Assembly: GCA_036841525.1 (NCBI GenBank)
Contig: DAITVZ010000001.1
Coordinates: 1 to 64,000, forward strand
DNA length: 64,000 bases
Origin: JAAYEA01 sp012689325
GTDB lineage: Bacteria > Chloroflexota > Anaerolineae > JAAYEA01
Direction: 5' to 3'
In this document: piece by piece, positions 57,116 to 64,000 of the stretch
How the letters are laid out: every line of letters starts with the position of its first letter
How positions within the stretch are numbered: the stretch's first letter is position 1
Notes under the pieces: generated by a model
What the model saw: the letters and a program-made list of their open reading frames with translations, nothing else
Database searches by the model: none
Told to the model about the DNA's origin: nothing
Made by a program: the position numbers and the translations under genes

Positions 57116-58483
57116 CTACGGCGCGAGCTCCCGGTTCAGCGCCCGCGCCAGGTCTTTGACCTGCTGGCACTCGCGCTCGCTGGCGTGGCCTCGCAGGATG
57201 GGATAGATGGTGTTGTTGTGGAGCAGGGGGTCGGCGTCGGGGGGGATGTGGCCCGCCGCCACGGCGTGCTCCCACTCCACGGTGCCGGGGATGGGCGAGT
57301 AAAAGGCCAGGTCGGCCACCGCCCCGAGCCGATGCACATAGTGAACGCCCTCGATGACCTCGTCCAGCGGCTGGCCGGGCAGGCCCATCAGGATATAGAC
57401 GCCGATCTCGCGCCCGGTGAACCCCGCCTCGCGCAGGTGCGCGATGGCGCGCTCCATCTCCGGGGTGGTCACCTTGGAGCCGGTCTCGCGCTGGCGGCCG
57501 GGGTCGGTGGTCTCCAGGCTCAGGCGCAGCGTCTTGAACCCGGCGGCGAACATCTTGTCGGCAAGCGCTCGGTCGATTAGCCGCGCGTGGAGGCCGTTGG
57601 GCGTATGGAAGCGGAGGCGCAGCCCCCGCTGCAGCACGCCATCCAGGATGGGGTGAAGGTGCCGATCGGCGTTGACGAGCAGGGCGTCGTCGTAAAAGGC
57701 GATGTCCTGTACGCCATGGCGCCCGTGCCAATGGGCGATCTCGTCCACGACGCGCTGGGGGGAGCGCTGCTCCAGGCCTCTCGGGTGCAAGAGGTGAGAG
57801 GCGCAATAGGTGCAGCGGAGCGGGCAGCCCCGCGAGGTGGCGATGGACACGTAATCCAGCCGGCGGAGCAGGTCAAAGGCGGGGTAGGGCAGGTCGTCCA
57901 GCCCGGCGTAGCGGCCCTCGGGGGGCGGCTCCTGGCCGGTCAGGCGGCTGGCCCAGTGCAGGGCCTGGCGCTCGCCCTCCCCGGCGACCACCACGTCGGC
58001 GCCGGAGTGGGCCACTGCGTGGTCGTGGCAGAGCGTGGCATAGATGCCGCCCAGGATGACGGGCGCGCCGGGGAAGCGGGCCTTGACCCGCCGGATGGCC
58101 TCGAACGCGCCGGGGTACCAGTAGGTCATCCCGGAGGTGACCATGACCACGTCCGGGCGCGGCATCTGCGCCAGCTCCTGGTCAAAGAGGTCCAGGGGCA
58201 GCCCATAGCGGCCATAGCGGCGCGGCACGTCGCGCAGGATCGGCGGCTTGGGGAGAAGGGTTTTCAGGAACTTGCCGCAGCCATAGGCGTTTTCCCTGGG
58301 CTCGTGGCCCAGGCGGCCGGGCAGGTCTGGATGATGGCGGTCCAGGCAATCGAGGTAAGTGACCTGGTAGCCGGCGTCGCGCAGGACCGCGGCGATGCTG
58401 AGCAACCCCAAGGGCGCGGCCCAGAGGTCATAGGCGGCAAAGTCATAGATCCACGGGTTGATGAGCAGGACGCGGCCGCGCAT
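57116..58483 (-). CDS. B12-binding domain radical SAM protein
   Basis: 455 aa. Residues about 1-150 form a cobalamin-binding Rossmann domain (RVLLINPWIYDFAAYDLWAA; VMVTSGMTYWYPGAFEAIRR; VILGGIYATL) but without a clear DxHxxG, as in many class B enzymes. The radical SAM core begins at SRGCPLRCTYCASHLL (CxxxCxxC). The C-terminal part includes LSLETTDPGRQRETGSKV. Such enzymes do methylations or ring rearrangements. It is a single gene convergent to the ABC operon. Substrate unknown. Confidence 0.88.
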   Translation of the reverse strand: MRGRVLLINPWIYDFAAYDLWAAPLGLLSIAAVLRDAGYQVTYLDCLDRHHPDLPGRLGHEPRENAYGCGKFLKTLLPKPPILRDVPRRYGRYGLPLDLFDQELAQMPRPDVVMVTSGMTYWYPGAFEAIRRVKARFPGAPVILGGIYATLCHDHAVAHSGADVVVAGEGERQALHWASRLTGQEPPPEGRYAGLDDLPYPAFDLLRRLDYVSIATSRGCPLRCTYCASHLLHPRGLEQRSPQRVVDEIAHWHGRHGVQDIAFYDDALLVNADRHLHPILDGVLQRGLRLRFHTPNGLHARLIDRALADKMFAAGFKTLRLSLETTDPGRQRETGSKVTTPEMERAIAHLREAGFTGREIGVYILMGLPGQPLDEVIEGVHYVHRLGAVADLAFYSPIPGTVEWEHAVAAGHIPPDADPLLHNNTIYPILRGHASERECQQVKDLARALNRELAP

Positions 58484-58547
58484 GTCGCACCTCCTGGTGG
58501 ATTCTAGGCGCTTTGCGGGGAATGTCCAAGCGCGCCGGGCGCGGGGT

Positions 58548-58576
58548 TTGACACGGCGGCGGCTTTCGGGTAATGT
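58548..58576 (+). promoter_or_regulatory. Promoter of the PA14 lipoprotein gene
   Basis: -35 TTGACA (58548-58553), 17 nt, -10 TAATGT (58571-58576). Confidence 0.55.
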
Positions 58577-58675
58577 TCATGGTGCAGCACAGGCGATCAA
58601 GGCGCCGCGGGAACTAAAATCCGGGGGCGACGTCTGTAATACAGGCTTGTGCGTGGGTTTGGAGGATGCATTGGC

Positions 58676-61600
58676 ATGGTAAGACGCGCTTTCGCTTATT
58701 TGACGGTCGTGGTCGCGCTCGCGGCGTTGTTGGTGACGGGGCTGGTGGCTGGTTGCCGGCTCTTCCGGGGCGAAGAGACGCCCGTCCCTGGCTCGGCCAC
58801 GCCGGGCCTGGAGACGATGCTGCGGTTGGAGCCCGCCAGCGGCTCGCCCGGCACCATCTTTACCGTGACGGGCGAAGGTTGGCCGGCGAACAAGATCGTC
58901 TCGCTCTATGTGGGCTATTCGCTCAAGGAGGCGCTCGACGCCAAGCCCTGGGGCGACTTTGTCATTGACGGGAACGGCCGGTTCAGCACCAAGCTGAGCG
59001 CGCCGGTCCTGAACGTCTGGGATCGCGGCCTGGACTGGTTCGTCGTGGCGCGCCTGAAGGGCGGCAAGCTGGACGCCTCCACGGTGTTTTCCATCCCCGA
59101 CCCGCGCCCTGGCGCGGCGACCGCTACTCCTAGCCCCGTGGCGACCACGCCTTCGTCGCAGCCCACGCGGCTGGAGGGCGCCGTCGAGGGGATCGACTTG
59201 CAAGGGCGCCTGTTGCTGGTCAAGGCGACGGACGCCAAGACCTACCTGTTCAATATCGCGCGCGAGGCGGTCATCATCGCCGTGGACGGCCGCCCGCTGC
59301 TCCTTTCGGATGTGCAATTGGGGACCCGCGTGGTGGCGGAGGGGCTGCTCAAGCCGAATGGCAGTGTGGACGTCTCCAGGCTGATTATCACGCAGCCGTC
59401 CGCCTCGCCCACGCCTGGGCAGATGCCGACGGCGACGGTGGTCGCCAACCCCTCCGAGCCCAACCTGCGGGTGGATAGCATCATCGAATCCATCGCGCTG
59501 GAGGCCCGGCTGCTGACCTGCCGCGACACCGCGGGAAAGGTTCTCCGCGTCAACGTCCCGCCGGAGGCGACGATCCTGGCCTCTGACGGCCGGCCGCTGA
59601 CCATTGGCGATCTGCGCCTGGGCTACCGGGTCGTGCTGGAAGGCTGGAGCAACGCCGATGGCTCGGTGACCGCCTCGCGGATGATCGTGGATGCCGGCGG
59701 GCTGGGCCCCACGGCCACCGTGACGCCGACGCCAGCGGTGGTCGGCGGGTGGGAGGGGACCTATTACAACAACGACTCGCTGCTGGGACAGCCGGCTCTG
59801 CTGCGGATGGATGCCGATCTGAACTTTGACTGGGGGGCCAATGCCCCGGCGGAGGGCATCGGCGCCGACCGCTTCTCCGCGCGCTGGACCAAATCGTTGA
59901 CTTTCAAGAGCGGCGGCTATCGCTTCCGGGTCCGCGCCGATGACGGGGTTCGCCTCTGGGTGGATGGGGATCTGCTGATCGACGAATGGCATGACAGCTC
60001 GGCCACGACCTACGAGCGCGAGGTCTATCTGGCGGCGGGCCAGCATACCGTGCGCGTGGATTATTACGAGGCCGAAGGCGAGGCCTTGATCCAGGTGCGC
60101 TGGGACGCGGTCACCGAATTCCCGGACTGGGAAGGCCAGTACTTTAACAACACCAACCTGGCGGGCGACGCGGCGCTGGTGCGCAACGATCGCGCCATCG
60201 ACTTTCGCTGGGAGGAAGGCGCTCCCGCCGCAGGCATCAGCGCGGACCGGTTCTCCGTGCGGTGGCGGCGCGTGCTGCCTTTCGCCAAGGGGACCTATCG
60301 CTTCTTCGCCTATGCCGACGACGGCGTGCGCGTGTGGATCGCCGGCGATCAGGTGCTCGACAAATGGAGCGATTTCCAGGCGGTGGTCCATCAGTTCGAC
60401 CTGACGCTGGCGGAGCAGTCCTACGAGATCATCGTGGAGTACTATGAGGGCGGCGGGCTGGCCGAGGTGCACTTTTGGTGGGAGCTACTGCCGGATATCA
60501 CGGCTACCCCCACCTCTTCGCCCACCCCGAGCCGCACGCCGACCACTATGGCGACGCCGACGATGACGCGGCAAGCCACGGCGTCGCCCACCTGGACCGT
60601 GGTGGCGCCGACGGCCACGCCTTCACCCACGCTGGTGGTCCCGACGGCCACGGCCACGGCGACGCGCGCGTCCTTGCCCGACCTGGTGATCACCGCGCTC
60701 AAGATCGAGCTGGAAGCCGTAGGCGGCTGCTACGAGCCGGGCGCGCCTCTCGGCGTGCGCGTGACGGTCCAGAACGCCGGCAGCGCGGACGCGGGCCCCT
60801 TCGCCGTGGAGGCCAACGGGGCGCAGCAGATGGTGGCGCAAGGGCTGCGCGCGGGGCAATCGCTCGCGCTCTGGTTCAACGGTTACGCGTACCCGGGGGA
60901 GAACCGGGCAGTGGCGGACCCCACCCTGCTGGTGGAAGAGAGCAACGAGCAGAACAACGTCCTATCGCAGCAATTGCCCATGCCCACCCCGCCGCCGGTC
61001 TGCTCGCCCGCGGTCACGGCCACGGTGGCGCCCACCCAGGCCGCCGACCCTGGCGCTGATGGCAAGGTGGATCCGATGCAGGCCAGTTACTTCCCCCTGG
61101 CCGCGCTCACCAACGCCGCGTTCGATCAGGTGGTGCTCTCGTTGACCGGCACGGTGCACAACTATAACAGCGCCGATTTCCCGGCGCCGCCCTTTTTCCG
61201 CTTCGAGCTTCAGACGCCCGAGGGCAAGTCGCTGCTGGTGGAGGGCGGCCCAGAGGCGGTGATCATGGCTCTGCCCGCCAAGGCCGCCAAGCCCGCGCCG
61301 GACAAGATCGTGGTCGAAAAGCAGCAGATCAGCCCTTCGCAGCACAACGCGCAGCCGCTGTACGAGGGCGGGCAGGTCAAGGTGATCGGCGTGTGGGTGG
61401 AGGACCGCCTCATCGCCGAGCGTGTCCAGGTGTCTGGGCCCGATGAGGCGACGCCCTGGTACTATCGCAGCCTGCTGCTGGACCAAGAGCTGGGTGGGCG
61501 CGGGGCGGCCTTGTTCGACGGGCTGCCGGTCTATGTCCGCACCGTGGGCTCGCGGGTCGCGACGTTGGCGCCGGAGGTTCCCGCCCGGGCGATGGCCAAG

Positions 61601-61768
61601 TATGCCACCCGTGGGGTCATCGTCCAGGGCACCTTTTCCGCCGGCAAGACGCCCGAGCTGCGCCAGGTGCAGGTGTACGTGCGCGAGCTGGGCGGCTATC
61701 AGCGCATCTATCCGCAGGGCGGGGTCCTCCCGCGGCTCTTGGATAGGCTGGGCCGGGGCGGCTCCTAG
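58676..61768 (+). CDS. Large lipoprotein with two PA14 domains and a CARDB domain
   Basis: 1030 aa. ATG 58676 follows GGAGG at 10 nt; GTG 58649 is less likely. A lipobox lies at LVAGC (Cys27). In order: an Ig-like domain (30-140), two related beta domains with GxV.SIDLQGRLL/SIALEARLL repeats (DUF5666-like), two PA14 domains (about 360-480 and 480-600; both have YYNN/YFNN, ADRFS.RW and ADDGVR.W), a Thr/Pro linker, a CARDB-like domain (LVITALKIELEAVGG; EESNEQNNVL), and a C-terminal unrecognised domain. PA14 binds carbohydrates, so a surface glycan role is likely. Confidence 0.88.
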   Translation: MVRRAFAYLTVVVALAALLVTGLVAGCRLFRGEETPVPGSATPGLETMLRLEPASGSPGTIFTVTGEGWPANKIVSLYVGYSLKEALDAKPWGDFVIDGNGRFSTKLSAPVLNVWDRGLDWFVVARLKGGKLDASTVFSIPDPRPGAATATPSPVATTPSSQPTRLEGAVEGIDLQGRLLLVKATDAKTYLFNIAREAVIIAVDGRPLLLSDVQLGTRVVAEGLLKPNGSVDVSRLIITQPSASPTPGQMPTATVVANPSEPNLRVDSIIESIALEARLLTCRDTAGKVLRVNVPPEATILASDGRPLTIGDLRLGYRVVLEGWSNADGSVTASRMIVDAGGLGPTATVTPTPAVVGGWEGTYYNNDSLLGQPALLRMDADLNFDWGANAPAEGIGADRFSARWTKSLTFKSGGYRFRVRADDGVRLWVDGDLLIDEWHDSSATTYEREVYLAAGQHTVRVDYYEAEGEALIQVRWDAVTEFPDWEGQYFNNTNLAGDAALVRNDRAIDFRWEEGAPAAGISADRFSVRWRRVLPFAKGTYRFFAYADDGVRVWIAGDQVLDKWSDFQAVVHQFDLTLAEQSYEIIVEYYEGGGLAEVHFWWELLPDITATPTSSPTPSRTPTTMATPTMTRQATASPTWTVVAPTATPSPTLVVPTATATATRASLPDLVITALKIELEAVGGCYEPGAPLGVRVTVQNAGSADAGPFAVEANGAQQMVAQGLRAGQSLALWFNGYAYPGENRAVADPTLLVEESNEQNNVLSQQLPMPTPPPVCSPAVTATVAPTQAADPGADGKVDPMQASYFPLAALTNAAFDQVVLSLTGTVHNYNSADFPAPPFFRFELQTPEGKSLLVEGGPEAVIMALPAKAAKPAPDKIVVEKQQISPSQHNAQPLYEGGQVKVIGVWVEDRLIAERVQVSGPDEATPWYYRSLLLDQELGGRGAALFDGLPVYVRTVGSRVATLAPEVPARAMAKYATRGVIVQGTFSAGKTPELRQVQVYVRELGGYQRIYPQGGVLPRLLDRLGRGGS

Positions 61769-61793
61769 CCGGCGAGGGCGAGGCGCCACCGAT

Positions 61794-61821
61794 TTGACTT
61801 GTTTGCCGCATTGAGTATAAT
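61794..61821 (+). promoter_or_regulatory. Promoter of tRNA-Glu
   Basis: -35 TTGACT (61794-61799), 16 nt, -10 TATAAT (61816-61821), 19 nt before the mature 5' end. Confidence 0.75.
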
Positions 61822-61839
61822 AGCGTGCGCGTAGATTTC

Positions 61840-61912
61840 GCCCCCATCGTCTAGAGGCCCAGGACACAGCCCTTTCAAGGCTGCGACAGGGATTCGAATT
61901 CCCTTGGGGGCA
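61840..61912 (+). tRNA. tRNA-Glu (anticodon UUC)
   Basis: 73-nt cloverleaf: acceptor GCCCCCA/TGGGGGC, D-arm TCTAGAGGCCCAGGA, anticodon stem CAGCC/GGCTG with loop CTTTCAA (anticodon TTC), T-arm AGGGATTCGAATTCCCT, discriminator A. CCA is not encoded. Confidence 0.96.
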
Positions 61913-61943
61913 CTGTTATCCAATGCGCACTGGCTCAGGGTGG

Positions 61944-61973
61944 AGAGGGGGCGTTTTCGCCTCCTCTTTTTTT
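61944..61973 (+). terminator. Terminator of tRNA-Glu
   Basis: AGAGGGGGCG (61944-61953), loop TTTT, CGCCTCCTCT (61958-61967) with one G-U, six further T residues to 61973. Confidence 0.85.
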
Positions 61974-62112
61974 CCTGTAACGCGATCTGACATAATCACG
62001 AAGGCGATCTCGGTCCGGCCTTCAGAAGCTACTATAGGTAGTGGTTGACGTTCCGCTAGAGCCCTACTGCTTGCGTCCCCTCGTCGTTTTGGGCGATCTT
62101 GGCCGCGAGGGA
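61974..62112. other. Intergenic stretch between tRNA-Glu and the rpoD promoter
   Basis: About 140 bp with no reading frame or RNA I recognise. A second possible -35 (TTGACG, 62044-62049) has no good -10 partner. Confidence 0.35.
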
Positions 62113-62141
62113 TTGACAGAAGGCTCAGGCTAGGCTATAAT
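62113..62141 (+). promoter_or_regulatory. Consensus promoter of rpoD
   Basis: -35 TTGACA (62113-62118), 17 nt, -10 TATAAT (62136-62141). Perfect consensus. Confidence 0.9.
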
Positions 62142-62148
62142 AGTCAAC

Positions 62149-62312
62149 AACCCTTGGGCCGTTAGTGGGCTCGCGGCGATTCCTGGTGCGCAACCGGGGA
62201 GGGGATTTGGGCTGTCACCTGACGTTCTATGGCCTGGAACACAAATGACGCTGACTCTCGTTACGAAAAGGTGACAGTGCGCCGCCGAGAGCCTCTCGGC
62301 GGTTTCTTGTTT
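62149..62312 (+). ncRNA. Structured leader or small RNA upstream of rpoD
   Basis: The predicted transcript starts near 62149. CTGTCACCT (62212-62220) pairs perfectly with AGGTGACAG (62269-62277), and a terminator-like hairpin follows: CCGCCGAGA (62282-62290), loop GCC, TCTCGGCGG (62294-62302), then TTTCTTGTTTT. It ends about 28 nt before ATG 62340. It may be an attenuated leader or an independent RNA of about 160 nt. No known family was recognised. Confidence 0.5.
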
Positions 62313-62339
62313 TGATTTTGTATCCCGGAGATTTCACAT

Positions 62340-63521
62340 ATGGCAGCAAAGGAAAAAGAGCTCGAGGCTCAGGCGAGCACGATCCAGGGACTGATCGAGC
62401 ACGCCAAGGAGCAGGGCTACATCACGTCGTCCGAGATCCTGGAGGTGCTTCCCGAGGCAGAGGCCGACCTCTCCCAGTTGGAGGACCTTTTCTTTGACCT
62501 GTATGACGAAGGGATCGATGTCGTCTTTGACGAGGCCGAGGAGCCGGAAGAGGAAGAGATCGAGGCTGAGGTCCCCGAGGAGACCGAGCTCGAGCACGCT
62601 TTTGATCTGGAAGGCATCGGCGTCGACGATACCGTCAGCCTGTACCTGAAAGAGATGAGCCGCGTCCCGCTGCTTTCCGCCGACGAAGAGATCTTGCTGG
62701 CTCAGCAGATGAAGCGCGGAGAGGTGGCCGCCAAGCAGATGGCCAGCAACGGCCACGACCTCGACGAGCACAAGCGGCTGAACACCGAGGCCCTGCGCGG
62801 GGCCGAGGCGCGCGCCCACCTGATCAAGGCCAACACCCGCCTGGTGGTGAGCATCGCCAAAAAGTACTTGGGGCAGGGCGTGCCGTTCCTGGACCTGATC
62901 CAGGAGGGGAACCTGGGCCTGATGAAGGCCGTGGAAAAGTTCGATCCCCGCCGCGGGTGCAAGTTCAGCACCTACGCGACTTGGTGGATTCGCCAGGCGA
63001 TCACGCGCGCCCTGGCCGAGCAGGGCCGGATCATCCGCCTGCCGGTGCACATGGACGAGCGGCTCCGCAAGGTCTATTGGACCGCGAGGCAGTTGGAACG
63101 CGATAGCGGCCGCAACCCGACGCCGGAAGAGATCGCCTCCGAGATGGGGCTCAAGCCTCGCAAGGTGGAGTGGCTGCTCCGCGTCTCGCGCCGCCCGGTC
63201 TCGCTGGAAAAGCCGGTGGGCGAGGAAGAGGATAGCGAGCTGGGCGATTTCATCGAGGACCAGGAAGCCGTCAGCCCGGTGGATATGACCTACCAGCACC
63301 TGCTGGGGTCCAAGCTGGAGGACGTGCTGGCCACCCTGTCGCCTCGCGAGGCCAAGATCCTGCGCCTGCGCTTTGGCCTGCATGACGGCAAGAGCTATAC
63401 CCTGAAAGAAGTGGGTGAAAAGTTCGGCCTGACCCGCGAGCGCATCCGCCAGATCGAGGCCGAGGCGCTGAACCGCCTGCGCCATCCCAGCCGCAGCCGG
63501 CAGTTGCGCGGCTATCTATAA
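62340..63521 (+). CDS. rpoD: Primary RNA polymerase sigma factor RpoD/SigA
   Basis: 393 aa. A short region 1.1 (about 1-60) and an acidic stretch (EEPEEEEIEAEVPEETELEH) precede region 1.2 (DTVSLYLKEMSRVPLLSADE). Region 2 includes LVVSIAKKYLGQGVPFLDLI and FSTYATWWIRQAITRALAEQ; region 3 follows; region 4.2 is YTLKEVGEKFGLTRERIRQI. It directs housekeeping transcription, in keeping with the TTGACA/TATAAT promoters throughout the window. Confidence 0.97.
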   Translation: MAAKEKELEAQASTIQGLIEHAKEQGYITSSEILEVLPEAEADLSQLEDLFFDLYDEGIDVVFDEAEEPEEEEIEAEVPEETELEHAFDLEGIGVDDTVSLYLKEMSRVPLLSADEEILLAQQMKRGEVAAKQMASNGHDLDEHKRLNTEALRGAEARAHLIKANTRLVVSIAKKYLGQGVPFLDLIQEGNLGLMKAVEKFDPRRGCKFSTYATWWIRQAITRALAEQGRIIRLPVHMDERLRKVYWTARQLERDSGRNPTPEEIASEMGLKPRKVEWLLRVSRRPVSLEKPVGEEEDSELGDFIEDQEAVSPVDMTYQHLLGSKLEDVLATLSPREAKILRLRFGLHDGKSYTLKEVGEKFGLTRERIRQIEAEALNRLRHPSRSRQLRGYL

Positions 63522-63533
63522 GGCCCAATCCAG

Positions 63534-63562
63534 GCCAGGCCCCGAGATGGGCCTGGCTTTTT
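63534..63562 (+). terminator. Terminator of rpoD
   Basis: GCCAGGCCC (63534-63542), loop CGAGAT, GGGCCTGGC (63549-63557), TTTTT (63558-63562). Confidence 0.88.
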
Positions 63563-63597
63563 CTTTTCCGGCGCGCGGCGCCAAAGGAGCAAGAGCC

Positions 63598-63867
63598 ATG
63601 TCATCCGCAGAGGCCGCCGGATTGCCCGAGGATCTGGTCACCGTCAAGATCGTGCAGGGGCAACTCATCGCGGGGCTGCTCAAAGCCCGGCTCGAAAGCG
63701 AGGGCATCCCGGTGGTCTTGCGCTACGAGTCGGTGGGCCGCGTCTTGGGCCTGACCTTCGACGGCCTGGGGCAGGTGGAGCTCGTGGTCCCGGCGAGCCA
63801 GGCGGCGCGCGCCCAGGACCTCCTGGAAAGCGACGAAACTCCCCCGCCTCCCGGCGAGGAGCTATAG
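63598..63867 (+). CDS. DUF2007-like small protein
   Basis: 89 aa. ATG 63598 follows AAAGGAG at 8 nt. LVTVKIVQGQLIAGLLKARL, ESEGIPVVLRYESVG and QVELVVPASQAARAQDLLE match the DUF2007 'putative signal-transducing' ACT-like fold. A short Pro/Glu tail ends it. It follows rpoD after a terminator, so it may depend on readthrough. Function unknown. Confidence 0.85.
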   Translation: MSSAEAAGLPEDLVTVKIVQGQLIAGLLKARLESEGIPVVLRYESVGRVLGLTFDGLGQVELVVPASQAARAQDLLESDETPPPPGEEL

Positions 63868-63874
63868 GAGACGC

Positions 63875-63911
63875 AAGAACGGGGCGCTTCAGCGGCGCCC
63901 CGTTCTTTTTT
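63875..63911. terminator. Bidirectional terminator
   Basis: AAGAACGGGGCGC (63875-63887), loop TTCAGCG, GCGCCCCGTTCTT (63895-63907), T-run to 63911, between the DUF2007 gene and a convergent gene at the edge. Confidence 0.9.
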
Positions 63912-64000
63912 AGTGGTTGCGCAGGATCAGCGGAAAGACGGCGCTGACCTCGGCGACGGGGCGGCGATATTCCACCGCCACCAGGGGCCGCTGCTCGCTC
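63910..64000 (-). CDS. C-terminal end of a gene leaving the window, tail VFPLILRNH
   Basis: The minus strand is open from the window edge to TAA (63912-63910) and encodes the last 29 residues, including PLVAVEYRRPVAEV and ending SAVFPLILRNH. This FPLILR tail resembles the YLPLILR near the end of the secreted protein at 37712-40711. The beginning is outside the window. Confidence 0.5.
   Translation of the reverse strand, partial: SEQRPLVAVEYRRPVAEVSAVFPLILRNH

Overview
The window is high-GC bacterial DNA, most likely from an anaerobic or facultative member of the Chloroflexota (Anaerolineae/Caldilineae-like). This is an inference from family content, not from a marker gene. The signs are several oligopeptide ABC systems whose binding protein carries a VEKE-type linker after the lipobox, secreted proteins with Thr/Pro linkers, beta-propeller proteins, a C-terminal YLPLILR motif, and sulfur genes with an archaeal flavour. 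Promoters are readable by eye as TTGNNN, 16-18 nt, TATAAT-like boxes, and many gene pairs are divergent around such sites. Only two tRNAs (Leu-CAA, Glu-UUC) are present. No rRNA, IS element or CRISPR array was seen.

Layout. 1-8.5 kb: an AT-richer acyltransferase that looks foreign, then housekeeping genes (rlmD-like, M23 peptidase, glycerophosphodiesterase, rlmE, PfkB kinase, MBL hydrolase, DksA-like). 8.5-14.6 kb: a small DMT transporter and a tight operon of an epimerase, a glycosyltransferase remnant, a glycyl-radical activase, a MocA-like transferase, a HAD phosphatase and an MFS carrier. 14.8-20.2 kb: a MacAB-like exporter with two different adaptors. 20.2-26 kb: HD protein, class II aldolase, tRNA-Leu, ECF sigma/anti-sigma pair, YugP-like protease and a pseudokinase. 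26-31 kb: a dolichyl-phosphate-mannose-synthase-like enzyme followed by a 1380-residue fusion of a YfhO-like membrane protein with a Wzx-like flippase. 31-46 kb: toxin-antitoxin pair, esterase, AsnRS, NAL1-like protease, two secreted 14-repeat propeller proteins, then a sulfur-handling operon (NifS-like, IscU plus zinc ribbons, DsrE-like, TusA, DUF1858, DUF166). 46-57 kb: two oligopeptide ABC operons, only one with permeases. 57-64 kb: B12/radical SAM protein, PA14 lipoprotein, tRNA-Glu, rpoD with a structured leader, DUF2007.

The two strongest leads are close together. First, the NifS-like protein at 40926-42101 has Ala where the PLP Schiff-base lysine should be and Met where a PLP-contacting Gln should be, yet keeps its active-site Cys and sits with IscU, DsrE, TusA and DUF1858 genes. 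This suggests an Fe-S assembly route that does not release sulfur from cysteine in the usual way. Second, the divergent metallophosphatase-like lipoprotein at 44531-45529 has one in-frame TGA exactly where relatives are expected to carry Cys (PCG-x-G). It is followed at SECIS distance by a perfect 8-bp hairpin with a GGC loop, so it is a candidate selenoprotein, or else a nonsense pseudogene.
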